Assembly (NCBI GenBank): GCA_020466095.1
Contig: CM035807.1
Coordinates: 44,547,100-44,611,099 of the forward strand
Source of the DNA: Chlorops oryzae
Lineage: Eukaryota; Arthropoda; Insecta; Diptera; Chloropidae
Reading direction: 5' to 3'
Length of the DNA stretch: 64,000 nt
Numbering within the stretch: the first letter of the stretch is position 1; each line of letters opens with the position of its first letter. The notes under the pieces are model-generated. The model was not told the DNA's origin and did not search any database. It was given only the letters and a program-made list of their open reading frames with translations. This document shows, one piece after another, positions 33,817-44,762 of the stretch. A program made the translations under genes and the position numbers.

Positions 33817-34394
33817 CATTTGTCGCATGATTTGATGGATTCATCATTTTTAATGCCAATAGAGTATCCGTCCTCTCCTTGCCAAAATATAATAGGATAT
33901 TGCAAAGCATCGTAACAGCGATGCGTCTCAGACACACGGTGAAGTTGCGCATTTCGACGATGAAGCACAATATCACGTGCTTGAAATTCTTCTCCAACAA
34001 CTACAATAGCTACATCATCAATTGTAGGTGCATTAAATCGCCTTGCATGTTCTCCAGCAGTGTGTTTTGTCAGCTCGAATAACAATTGTATGATTATCGG
34101 ACGGCATACGATCAAGTGCTGTTTGAAACAATCGAACCAATGCATTGTGCTCATGAAAAAGATCTTGTAATTCTGCAATTAATCCTCTCCTTACGTCAGA
34201 ATTAATCCTACAACGTTGATCAGTTTCAATATTTGAATTACCAACGAAATATATTTGCAAAAATTGATAGTTTTGATCCGGAAATGGCAACAATGAACCA
34301 ACTCTGTGATAAATCTGACCTTGAATCTGTATTGTAGAATAATCATAAATGGGATCAGAATATGAACAAATGTTAAAAATTTCGGTCGTATCGA

Positions 34395-35070
34395 AATTGC
34401 CTTAAGGGGGTTGTCTCCTTTGACAAAAATTTTTTGGCGACTTTTTTTTTCATTTTTTATAGCTTGGATATTTGAGAATATTGGGTGATGTGAATAAAAA
34501 GTAAGCAAAAGCTAAAAGTGTTTTTTTATTCCCAAAAACGTAGCTATTGCTTAAAATTTTGCTTGTTGTAGCTTTTGCTTATTTTTTATTCACATCACCC
34601 ATCGTGCTAAAGGGTTTTTTTGAAATTTGAAATAGTTCAGAAGATGTAGTCTTTTTTTGTCGAGCAAGCTCTGCGCTAAAATGAGTAATTTTCAACGCAT
34701 TTATCTCGAAACCACTTTTTTGAACTGGCGGCCATGATTTCTCCAGTCCAGCTGGACCGATTTTAATGAAACAAAGTGGAATCGACGCAGAATTGTCACC
34801 ATTATGGCGTCAACCTCAATCATAATTTTAACAAATTTTTTACTATTTTTTTTACACTGAAATACAAAAAATTTTACCCGAAATCGATTTTTTCATTTTT
34901 CAATGGCCGCCATTTCGTCAAAAAAATCGCAATTATTTTCGAGGTTCATGCCATAATGACTGATTATAACCCCGTTTTTCTTTTTCATTTGAGGCAACTT
35001 GGACACCTGGAATCGTGGCCGCCAGCACTAAACTTTTTTTTTTTTGAGCCTCCAATTTGACGGCCGAGAA
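34395..35070 (+). repeat. dispersed repeat R, near-complete copy with a MITE
   Basis: Shares CTTAAGGGGGT, GGCGGCCATGATTTC, GTGGAATCGACGCAGAATTG, GGCCGCCATTTCGTC and TGATTATAACCCCGTTTTTC with the two halves at 5818-6058 and 10753-11040. It gives the uninterrupted state of the site where Jockey A inserted. Confidence 0.75.
34483..34600. mobile_element. MITE of 118 bp inside repeat R
   Basis: Ends GGGTGATGTGAATAAAAAGT and its complement form 32-bp inverted repeats with one mismatch (34483-34514 against 34569-34600). The rest is AT-rich. The matching part of repeat R at 10753-11040 lacks it. Confidence 0.85.
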
Positions 35071-35884
35071 CTTACTGAACGGCCCTCACATAGAAAACAT
35101 GTTTCCTTTTTTAAATTTAATTAATTCTTAACACAATAAAAAAACAAAATTGAAAAAGCTCTTTTCGTTTTCTGTCAGGAATTTTTTTAAAAAAGGTCCA
35201 AAAACAGCCGCGCGAAAGAGACAAAAATAAAATTACCTTAAAAAATAAAATTACCTTAAAAGTGGGCATAAAATTATCGCGAATAATATTTGTTGCACCA
35301 AACGAAGTCATTTGAAAACATGAATTATAATTCTGAATTTTCGACAAAAAATGCTTCGATAGTGGTGTTATTCCTGCCACCAATGAAAGCAATGGTTCTG
35401 GTGGTGGATTCAATTCTGGTAGTTTAACTTTTCCATTTGAACAGCACATACCTGGTGTTTCATTTGGGAATTTCAATGCATTACAATGTTGGCACACTTG
35501 ATTCATTACACCAATTAAAACAGAACGGTGCGAACTGTAATCGATTGCGTTATTATAGTTAAACGCGGCACGCTCTAAATTTCCCACAGCATGCGCCTGC
35601 CTTTGTGTACGCCTGTTCAAATTTTGCTGCAATTGATCTTCATGTGATAGACCACGACTGAGTCTCATTCTAGCACGATGAATAGCATTAATCGCTTCTA
35701 TTTCCTGTTCTGTTCGGGCAGAACGCAATCTTGAGTTACGTTCTCGTGTCAAGTCATTTCGATTTGCGCGCTGCTCATCACTTTCGCCTCTTCTAAGAGC
35801 AAGTACGCTTGTAGCATTACGCGTGCGCCGTGCAAGATTGCTCCGTCTTTGCCGCGGCATTAATATGATGTTTTGAAAAAGCAA

Positions 35885-36267
35885 AATAAATTTTTTTATT
35901 TCAGTTTTTCAAATGATATTATTTTCATTTCTCACAATCTCCAAAAGCTCCTAGATGCTACAATATTAAAATGAATTCACAGTTTTGTATTTGTATTTGC
36001 AGCTTTCTGTCCATTATATCACGCATACATTCATCTTTTTGGACATTTCAATAGCCTATAACCTGCTCCCCAAAAAGACCTTTCCAACGCATGTTTTGGT
36101 TTTGAAATCGCCCGACGTTGCCCGGGCAGAAGAAAAATTCGTAATATGTCCCACCTAAAAACTTTATTGGGATAATATATCCCAGGAAGTTTACATCGGC
36201 TTAGCCGATTGCACATATACCTTTTCCTCAGCACATTCAGAGCAGGGGCCTTACTCTGTACTGCAAT
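35885..36267 (-). other. Helitron 5' untranslated region, inner part
   Basis: No gene. It contains a second copy (36011-36110) of the block found near the Helitron 5' end at 38910-39008, including ACCTGCTCCCCAAAAAGACC and CCAACGCATGTTTTGGTTTT. Confidence 0.7.
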
Positions 36268-38425
36268 GCGAAAATTAAAGTTTTGCAAATTTCGCGAATC
36301 GTGGTCATGGTCAAATTTTAACTCTAATAGAACAATATATTTGGCTGTTAAATGCACGATTCAAAATAGTGAAATTTAAATTTTGCAAAATTTCGCGAAT
36401 CGTGGTCATGGTCAAATTTTAACTCTAATAGAACAATATATTTGGCTGTTAAATGCACGATTCAAAATAGTGAAATTTAAATTTTGCAAAATTTCGCGAA
36501 TCGTGGTCATGGTCAAATTTTAACTCTAATAGAACAATATATTTGGCTGTTAAATGCACGATTCAAAATTGTGAAATTTAAATTTTGCAAAATTTCGCGA
36601 ATCGTGGTCATGGTCAAATTTTAACTCTAATAGAACAATATATTTGGCTGTTAAATGCACGATTCAAAATAGTGAAATTTAAATTTTGCAAAATTTCGCG
36701 AATCGTGGTCCATGGTCAAATTTTTAACTCTAATAGAACAATATATTTGGCTGTTAAATGCACGATTCAAAATAGTGAAATTTAAATTTTGCAAAATTTC
36801 GCGAATCGTGGTCATGGTCAAATTTTAACTCTAATAGAACAATATATTTGGCTGTTAAATGCACGATTCAAAATAGTGAAATTTAAATTTTGCAAAATTT
36901 CGCGAATCGTGGTCATGGTCAAATTTTAACTCTAATAGAACAATATATTTGGCTGTTAAATGCACGATTCAAAAATAGTGAAATTTAAATTTTGCAAAAT
37001 TTCGCGAATCGTGGTCATGGTCAAATTTTAACTCTAATAGAACAATATATTTGGCTGTTAAATGCACGATTCAAAATTGTGAAATTTAAATTTTGCAAAA
37101 TTTCGCGAATCGTGGTCATGGTCAAATTTTAACTCTAATAGAACAATATATTTGGCTGTTAAATGCACGATTCAAAATTGTGAAATTTAAATTTTGCAAA
37201 ATTTCGCGAATCGTGGTCATGGTCAAATTTTAACTCTAATAGAACAATATATTTGGCTGTTAAATGCACGATTCAAAATAGTGAAATTTAAATTTTGCAA
37301 AATTTCGCGAATCGTGGTCATGGTCAAATTTTAACTCTAATAGAACAATATATTTAGCTGTTTAAATGCACGATTCAAAATTGTGAAATTTAAATTTTGC
37401 AAAATTTCGCGAATCGTGGTCATGGTCAAATTTTAACTCTAATAGAACAATATATTTGGCTGTTAAATGCACGATTCAAAATAGTGAAATTTAAATTTTG
37501 CAAAATTTCGCGAATCGTGGTCATGGTCAAATTTTAACTCTAATAGAACAATATATTTGGCTGTTAAATGCACGATTCAAAATTGTGAAATTTAAATTTT
37601 GCAAAATTTCGCGAATCGTGGTCATGGTCAAATTTTAACTCTAATAGAACAATATATTTGGCTGTTAAATGCACGATTCAAAATTGTGAAATTTAAATTT
37701 TGCAAAATTTCGCGAATCGTGGTCATGGTCAAATTTTAACTCTAATAGAACAATATATTTGGCTGTTAAATGCACGATTCAAAATAGTGAAATTTAAATT
37801 TTGCAAAATTTCGCGAATCGTGGTCATGGTCAAATTTTAACTCTAATAGAACAATATATTTGGCTGTTAAATGCACGATTCAAAATTGTGAAATTTAAAT
37901 TTTGCAAAATTTCGCGAATCGTGGTCATGGTCAAATTTTAACTCTAATAGAACAATATATTTGGCTGTTAAATGCACGATTCAAAATAGTGAAATTTAAA
38001 TTTTGCAAAATTTCGCGAATCGTGGTCATGGTCAAATTTTAACTCTAATAGAACAATATATTTGGCTGTTAAATGCACGATTCAAAATAGTGAAATTTAA
38101 ATTTTGCAAAATTTCGCGAATCGTGGTCATGGTCAAATTTTAACTCTAATAGAACAATATATTTGGCTGTTAAATGCACGATTCAAAATAGTGAAATTTA
38201 AATTTTGCAAAATTTCGCGAATCGTGGTCATGGTCAAATTTAAACTCTAATAGAACAATATATTTGGCTGCTAATTGCACGATTCGAAATAGTGAAATTT
38301 AAATTTTGCAAAATTTCGCGAATCGTGGTCATGGTCAAATTTTAACTCTAATAGAACAATATATTTGGCTGTTAAATGCACGATTCAAAATAGTGAAATT
38401 TAAATTTTGCAAAAATTTTGCGAAT
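36268..38425. repeat. 101-bp minisatellite, about 21 copies
   Basis: Homogeneous tandem array with a unit of about 101 bp holding CGCGAATCGTGGTCATGGTC, AACTCTAATAGAACAATATA and TTGGCTGTTAAATGCACGAT. Units are nearly identical; a few have single-base indels, and an A/T variant (AAAATAGTG or AAAATTGTG) alternates irregularly. It lies in the 5' part of the Helitron. Confidence 0.98.
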
Positions 38426-38760
38426 CGTGGACATGGCCAATTTTTAAACCCTAATAGAGCACTATATTTGGTTGCTTAATGTACGATTCAAAATAGGAAA
38501 AAGCCAAATTATGCGGTTTTCGCGAATTTCGGCCATGGTAGAGACATGGTCAACTTTTAACCCTAATGGAGCACTATATTTGGCTGCTTAGTGTATGATT
38601 CAAAATACTAAAAATCAAAATTTCGCAAATTTCACGAATCGTGACATGGCCAATTTTTAACCCTAATAGAGCACTATATTTGGCTGCTTAGTGTACGATT
38701 CAAAATAGGAAAAAGCCAAATTATGCGGTTTTCGCGAATTTCGGCGATGGTAGACATTTA
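38426..38760. repeat. diverged edge units of the minisatellite
   Basis: About three units related to the array (CTAATAGAGCACTATATTTG) but strongly diverged and of variable length, some with an extra GCCAAATTATGCGGTTTTCG segment. Confidence 0.85.
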
Positions 38761-38909
38761 ACGGAAGAGATCAGTATGTTTCTGTTGGCATCTGACCGAA
38801 ATCGAAATTGAATTTGAATTTTCATGAAAATTTTTTTGCTATGGCCATGTGATCAAATTTTCTTTACAGCTTAGTTAGAGTGAATAATGAACAATCCGCG
38901 GCTTTTTGG

Positions 38910-39070
38910 CCATTATTTCACGCACACATTTATCTTTTTAATATTTCAATAGCCCATAACCTGCTCCCCAAAAAGACCTTTCCAACGCATGTTTTGGTTT
39001 TGAAATCGGTCTGATAGTTTAGACGGTTATCGATTACATACGCACACCATTTGATTTTTATATATATAGA
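38910..39070 (-). other. Helitron 5' terminus
   Basis: Minus strand begins TCTATATATATAAAAATC after an A, and contains the 99-bp block duplicated at 36011-36110. Confidence 0.8.
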
Positions 39071-39290
39071 TCATTTGCTTAGCTGGAAACAAATTTTTTT
39101 AGAAAAATTTTGGCACTGACGCGAAAAAACCACCTACCCGATTTTTTTGAACTGCATTATTGAGGCACATATCCAATTTTCTTTAAACCATTTAACGCCA
39201 TAACATAATTCCAGATCTGGTGAAAATCGACTAGAAACTCAGAATATTGGGGAACCCGCAATTAGTTTTTGCATCTATTTTAAACTTGAA
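39071..39290. other. interval without a gene
   Basis: AT-rich flank of the Helitron 5' end. Nothing identified. Confidence 0.5.
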
Positions 39291-39741
39291 ATTTTTTTTA
39301 AACATTATATATCTATTATTTATTGGATCACTAATTTAGGATAGGAGTCTATCAATAATTTTTAATATCTTTCATCAAATTTAACACAATTACATATCAC
39401 AGAGCATATTCCGACTATAGAAATGTTTATAAATGTAATTTTTTTTGATAATTACGAGCCTCGGTTTAAAAAGACTGGGCTTTTATGATATGTGTGTAGG
39501 ATCACATTTAATTCAGTCGGTGTTGGAAAGCATAAGAAACTCGATGAAATGATTAAGCAGTGGATTCTACGCGGGAATTGCTGATGTGTGAAGAAACACG
39601 TGTTGTATTGACGGTGTTGTTTGCGGAAACGACGATTTAAGCAGTTAAGGTGTGCGTAGATTGCAAAGGTGCATAGAGTATACCCACCGAGTTGACGATC
39701 AGCTAGGAAAGCTGTGTTGATGAATGTGCATGGATTGCACC
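39291..39741 (-). mobile_element. Jockey LINE, copy C, 3' end, running into a gap
   Basis: Same 3' UTR as copy B (TATTTATTGGATCAC, TTAGGATAGGAGTCTATCAA, GACGATCAGCTAGGAAAGCT), with a T run at 39293-39300 as the poly-A complement. It stops at the assembly gap with the Jockey still matching (GTGCATGGATTGCACC). Confidence 0.9.
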
Positions 39742-39841
39742 NNNNNNNNNNNNNNNNNNNNNNNNNNNNNNNNNNNNNNNNNNNNNNNNNNNNNNNNNNN
39801 NNNNNNNNNNNNNNNNNNNNNNNNNNNNNNNNNNNNNNNNN
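39742..39841. other. assembly gap (100 N)
   Basis: 100 undetermined bases inside Jockey copy C. The sequence on the far side does not match Jockey, so the true gap content is unknown. Confidence 0.99.
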
Positions 39842-40062
39842 CAGAAACATTATTGCGACTTTGAAGTTCCCACGTAAAGTACAAGAATGAACCTCCTAGA
39901 AGGATTCTGGCCAACTATATACTCTTCTTCCAAACAAAGCGGTGTCCCTCGGTCTATGTTGTTTAACGGAAGTTCGTTTCGTGGATTTCAACGTTCACAG
40001 GGTAATTCATATGACGTTGATGTTATTATTCAGGTATGGCATTGAAATGAAAAGAGAAAAAT

Positions 40063-40574
40063 GGGAATTCCAATAGCGCGTGAGATGCGGATCGTGAATT
40101 CATACAAATACTCAACGCATCCAAACATATTGAACCGGTTCCAGGCAAATGTGTGCGTGCGCACGCAGCGTGAAATACTGAAAAGAAAATTAATATTTCA
40201 CGCCGCGTGAAATTATTACAGCTTGGTATAACAGTTGAAAAAAGTAATATAACAGTGTTGTATAAACTATCGAGTACTATTTTAAGATACTTGGTACTAC
40301 GGGGGCATGCTTAATCAAGTAATATGCATTAAAAATTCTTTTCTTTTAAGCATCGATGTCTATATTTATAATTTTTATAATTTTTTGTAAAGTAAAAGGG
40401 AAAATTACATTCCGCTCATAGAAAACAAGACGAATACAAGAGTACCTACAAATGTACTGAGTCAAATTCAGATCCAAAACCGCAGCAGACATGCTCACTC
40501 ATACGCACAATTGGAAGTTGCTTTTTCAAGCAGCTTTCGCAGCGTGAAACGTTTCGTAGTTCACGCGCTATTGG
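40063..40574. mobile_element. TIR element, first of a tandem pair
   Basis: Begins CCAATAGCGCGTGAGATGCG and ends TTCACGCGCTATTGG, an inverted pair. Inside, ATTTCACGC and GCGTGAAAT motifs recur and TACTTGGTACTACGG is shared with the second unit. No transposase. Confidence 0.7.
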
Positions 40575-40594
40575 AACTTACGCTTAAAGCTGGA

Positions 40595-41094
40595 ATTCTA
40601 ATTATGCGTGAGCTGCGGAACGTAAATTCACGCAAATACTCAACACATGCAAACATATGTTGCATACAACTACGTGCGTTCACGCAGCGTTAAATTTTCG
40701 AAAAATTTAATATTTCACGCGTGAAATTCGACAGCTGCGTTTAACAGTTGAAAAAAGGAATATAGCAGTGTTGTAGAAACTACTGAGTGCTTATTTAAGG
40801 TACTTGGTACTACGGAGCATACTTTTCCTGCTTAATAAAGTAATACGCATTAAATGTTGTATTTTTTTTTGCGTCGATGTCTATATGATTTCTATAATTT
40901 ATTTGTTAAGTAAAGGGACAATTACATTCCGCTCATAGAAAACAAGACGAATGCAGGAGTACCTAAAGATGTACTGAGTCAAGTTCAGATCCACATCCGC
41001 AGCAATGAAATGCTCACGCACACGCTGAATTGAAAGTGGGCCTTTTCACGCAGCTTCTGGAGCGCGAAACGTTCCGCAACTCACGCGCAATTGG
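40595..41094. mobile_element. TIR element, second of a tandem pair
   Basis: Parallel to the first unit throughout (TAACAGTTGAAAAAAG, ATTACATTCCGCTCATAGAA, TGTACTGAGTCAA) with many substitutions. It starts near CTAATTATGCGTGAGCTGCG and ends ACTCACGCGCAATTGG. Confidence 0.7.
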
Positions 41095-42698
41095 ATTTTC
41101 AGTTTAAAATGAATGAAATAACTTATATAAAAATGAGAGCAATGACAAAATGTCTGAGTGGCAAGTAAAATTTAAATAAAAGTTATGGGGCTACTCAATT
41201 CTTTAAATACATTTTAGTGCTGCAACGGTATAAAATTTTGGCATTCGCGAATTCGAGGAGTTTTTCTTCTCTTTAAATATTTCTAATCAAATGATAAAGA
41301 AGCATAGTTTCAACTTTTTGTACTATAGTATTGAATTTTATTAACTCTTTAATTTTTTATTGTTATCATTTGTACATTTTAATATAAGGAATTGAAATTA
41401 CCCATTAAACAACGGCGTTGCTTTAAAACAATGTTAAATTAAAAAAATTATCAGCAACCAACGCATTGAGCTTTTGATTTGAAATTTGGGAGTAACCAAG
41501 GTTTACGTATTCGCTTTCAGTGCAGCGTATAACCGTTGAACTTTTGGCAGAAAGTCAGTTTTTTAACGTGTCGTAAACACAAACAAATCGTTTTTTTTTT
41601 TTAAGAAAAATATAACTGAAATTCAAAGCCAAAAGATTAAAGTGAAATTTAAACAAATAAAAGTTTCTTTTCATTTAAATACCTAAGAAAAATAATGTTG
41701 CTTTAAAACAACTTTGACCGGATGTAACCGTTTCAATATACTTTTTTTTGTCCCTGTTAAGTCAATTTAAACTTAGTGCAATTTTTTTATTCTACATACG
41801 GGGACGACTTGAGGTGTTCTGGCCGTGTCTTTAAAGCGTTCAATTGAAATTAACGAAACCTTGAATTCAAGTGAAAAAAAAACAGCCAAATAACAACTTT
41901 GGTGGCGACTTAACATAATGCATTTGGCTCGCCCTGTGGTCCGGTTCGAAACGTGATATTTAGAGATTTACCAAAACAAATAATTCGAGTTACAAAAGTA
42001 ATTTCTATATAACAATCACAAACACCAACGTATAGGGAAAATTTCAATATGCAAATGATAAGTGTTTGTGCCACAAAGATCTGGTTGGTCCTACGACCAA
42101 ACAATGGGGCAAAGGGAAATCGCTCCTAGACAACCAACAAAAGAATCATCTACGTACCTTGGACTGACGATGCTGTTGACGTCGCTGCCTTTACCTTGCG
42201 CGTTAGCAAATTAAACACTCGCGGATATGAATAGGAAAAAAAAACACCTGTTCGATCGAATGCTGGAACCAAAGAGAAGTTCTAATTCTTGTTTTCCAAT
42301 CAAGCATTGTGGGACAAAAGCCTGGGCAGCTGAGATTGAAGTGCTGCCCAGCGGGAAAAATGGACAATTAGAACTGCCCATAAAATAACTTCGTGTTGAT
42401 CAAGGACTTCGGAATGATAACGTTGATTGTTAACTACACTGTTCGATAAGGTTTTTGCCAGAAGAGTTTTGAACGATGGTTCGAACTCTACTGTCAACCC
42501 GCATTGTAAAACAACAATTCCTATATCTCCATTCCGTGTAGTTAAAAAAATGGAGCCATTAATGCATTAATCGGATTTTGTGGATACACGCCGCTTTGCT
42601 CAAAAAATTTTTAAAAATGTCTGAATGTTAATTCATTGTTATTACATTAAGCTTTAAAACTACACCAAAATAGTGACCTTAATCGCAGAATTATTGAT
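41095..42698. other. interval without a recognisable gene
   Basis: 1.6 kb, AT-rich. Short frames on both strands (for example 41910-42104 and 42300-42497 minus) show no domain. It may be unique host DNA, but no splice-bounded exon was recognised. Confidence 0.45.
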
Positions 42699-43465
42699 GA
42701 AATGATGTTCAAACCTGAAAAATCGTATTTTTTTCTTTCTAAAAACTTTACAAATTTTTTACTTTCAATGGACTTATCTTGATCAATATTTGCGTTGTAT
42801 TTAATACATTCCTATTAGCATAAACGAGTAAAAAATTATGTGCAAATTTTTCTAAAAAGTTCAGTTTCTCTTTAAATATTCGCTGTGAAATTAATCATTT
42901 TATGAAAACATTGAATTTAAAAACTCTGTGCGACATATTTTTTTGAAAATATAATGGTAGTGAAATATGTTGAACTTGACAATACACCTCCTCCGATAAG
43001 AGCACTTTATACAGACACGCAGATACAGAGGCAGGCATGTCTAAATGCAGCCCTCGATGCACACGCCAATAAGCACTTGGAGTGAGGACTGAGCCACTTT
43101 CGCGGCATGTTCAGCTTATGTATTTCTTTTTGGCTTGTTTTCAAATGACTATCTTTATTGATTCAAAAGGGACTGTTATTAGAACAATAAAAAATCGTGT
43201 CGCCTTTGAGCACAAACAAGTGATTAAAAAAAAATGTTGCAAATGTGTTAGAAATACAACGCTTTTATAAAATGGTTAATTTCTCAGCGAATATTTAAAT
43301 AAAAACTTTCATTTTTAGAAATACTTGCACATAATTTATTACTCCTTTATCTTAAAAGAACATTTTAAATACAACGAAAATATTGATCAAGAAAAGCCCA
43401 TTGAAAGAAACAAATTTTTACATTTTTTATAGAAAAATACGATTTTTCAAGTTTGAACATCATTT
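42699..43465. repeat. imperfect inverted repeat with 200-bp arms
   Basis: The left arm 42699-42905 (AAATGATGTTCAAAC, GAAAAATCGTA, TATGTGCAAATTTTTCTAAA) mirrors the right arm 43263-43465, with about 360 bp between. It is probably an old foldback element. No coding sequence in the spacer. Confidence 0.7.
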
Positions 43466-43843
43466 GTGGCCTCAAATTTGGCCAAATTAGATAAACTTTG
43501 CTTTCCGAAAAGCTCTTTGATATTCATAGAGCATATTTCCACTGATTAATTATTTCAAATACTTCTTGTTTTCAGTAAAGCTGTCGCGAAAAAAAATAAA
43601 CCCAAAATTAAGTAATTTGCAATTTTTGGAATCGAAGGGTGATGAAAAATCTTAGATATTATTTTTGGATTCCGGCACAACATTTTGCCAAAAATGTCCA
43701 TCACTGTTATTTATTAGCCAGTGCAAGCTATTATCTTTGAGTTTCATTTGCGTTCTCTTGGCCTCGATATGCTTGTGCCATGTCAATCTTTTGTCTAAAT
43801 GAATTCCGAGATAACTTCTTTACATTGAGGAATGCGTATGTTG

Positions 43844-44137
43844 TGTGACGACCACAATATCGTCACAAACTATTCACAAACAACAATTCTAAGAATACAA
43901 CGTCCATAAATGACAAAAATTATCACAAGAATAACGAAAGCAGGCATGCGCAACAACAACTCACAGAAACGGATGCAATCGAACGGCGCAACGCAGAACA
44001 ACAGCGCTGAATTATACTGAATTATATTGAATTATATTGAAATATTATTAATCCTATATAAACTACGTTGAATTAAAAATTTCTTCTACGACCCCTGGAC
44101 ACGACTGAGCGTTACCCCGGGAGGAAAGGTCGTTACA
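43844..44137 (+). mobile_element. solo LTR, 294 bp
   Basis: TGTGACGACC ... GGTCGTTACA with TG/CA ends and imperfect 10-bp inverted termini. Flanked by GTTG (43840-43843 and 44138-44141), a 4-bp target duplication as made by Ty3/Gypsy integrases. Jockey B at 28215-28235 gives the empty site. A TATATAA box at 44056-44062 suggests plus-strand transcription. No internal region remains, so the element was lost by LTR recombination. Confidence 0.85.
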
Positions 44138-44274
44138 GTTGTTCTGAAAAATATCCGGAGAAACTTTTCTGTTGAGCGTGAACTTGATGTGACAACATTT
44201 AAGCTCACTTATTTGATTTTGCTATTTAGATAGCCAGTCTGGGATTTTGATGAGGTGGTTTTGGAGCTTAGAAG

Positions 44275-44603
44275 TTACGGAAAACGCCTAACAACACTCC
44301 CTTGAGGGACTTCTGCATTAATTTCAAAAATTTTTGCTGTGAACGAATTATGTTTTACTTGGACGGTTCTATGTTCTAGGTATGACTCAAATATCGCGTG
44401 AACATTTACAGGAAGTAATCTTCTGATATTATATAACAATCCTTCATGACAAACTTTATCGAAAGCTTGCTGGATGTCTAGGAATAGTGCTGAGCAGTAT
44501 TCGGGATGTTCATATGCAAGTCGAATTCCATTCGTAATACGATTAACTTGCTCAATAGAGCCGTGTTGTTTTCTGAATTCAAATTGATGGGAGGGAACAA
44601 TAG
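44275..44603 (-). pseudogene. Jockey D RT fragment
   Basis: Encodes FRKQHGSIEQVNRITNGIRL, FLDIQQAFDKVCHEGLLYNI and EVPQGSV, RT palm sequence like copy B. The W of FDKVW is replaced by C. The FADD motif region downstream is deleted. The frame is cut on the 5' side by the MITE at 44604. Confidence 0.9.
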
Positions 44604-44762
44604 GGCTATTCACAGAGGCGTGTTAAAATTGTATGAAAGTCGGAAAATCGGAAAATTGCGAATTTTTTAAAACAATTTTTGTATCTTGCGCAACTTTTTA
44701 AGACGTTAAAATTTTCCGAATTTTCGACTTTCCTATTTTCCGACGCCTTTGTGAATACCCCT
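44604..44762. mobile_element. MITE of 159 bp in Jockey D
   Basis: Ends GGGCTATTCACAGAGGCGT and ACGCCTTTGTGAATACCCCT are inverted. AATA on both sides (44600-44603, 44763-44766) is a probable target duplication. The Jockey sequence continues on both sides as in copy B. Confidence 0.85.

Larger units (their letters stand above)
34327..35254 (-). other. probable intron in the Helitron Rep gene, holding repeat R
   Basis: Starts GTAATTTTATT after the codons for FMPTFK and ends TTCTACAATACAG before those for IQGQIYHR. The two sides join in frame into the usual Helitron sequence. Repeat R (34395-35070) lies entirely inside. The donor is tandemly duplicated (AAGGTAATTTTATTTTTT twice at 35230-35260). 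Confidence 0.55.
33255..35860 (-). pseudogene. Helitron Rep protein, N-terminal part with two probable introns
   Basis: The ATG at 35860 opens MPRQRRSNLARRTRNATSVL and leads to the Helitron zinc motif (CQHCNALKFPNETPGMCC). A probable intron spans 35254-34327. The frame resumes IQGQIYHRVGSLLPFP, runs through the conserved YPIIFWQGEDGY region, and meets a second probable 66-nt intron (33816-33751). It continues through SAMNYYSYRMMLRQNEYNHI, GRPDLFITFTCNPHW and HDITARV to the Jockey insertion. Indels near 34065, 33838 and 33275 change frame. This part precedes the HUH nuclease motif. Confidence 0.85.
22681..39070 (-). mobile_element. autonomous-type Helitron (RepHel), interrupted by a LINE and a mariner
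   Basis: Rolling-circle transposon on the minus strand. The 5' end is TCTATATATATAAAAATC at 39070, preceded by A. The 3' end is GGCGGGTCAGCTAG ending at 22681, followed by T. This matches the Helitron rules: 5' TC, 3' CTRR, insertion between A and T, no target duplication. It encodes a Rep-helicase protein split by the Jockey at 27269-33245. Without that insert it is about 10.4 kb. The 5' part holds a 101-bp minisatellite and the 3' part has degenerate repeats. Several frameshifts in the coding region show that it is no longer active. Confidence 0.9.

Noticed and set aside
36585..36785. Open frame in the 101-bp array
   Set aside because: Repeat translation, broken by indels in other units.
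36268..38425. CRISPR array
   Set aside because: Units are contiguous 101-bp copies without unique spacers, and the DNA is eukaryotic.
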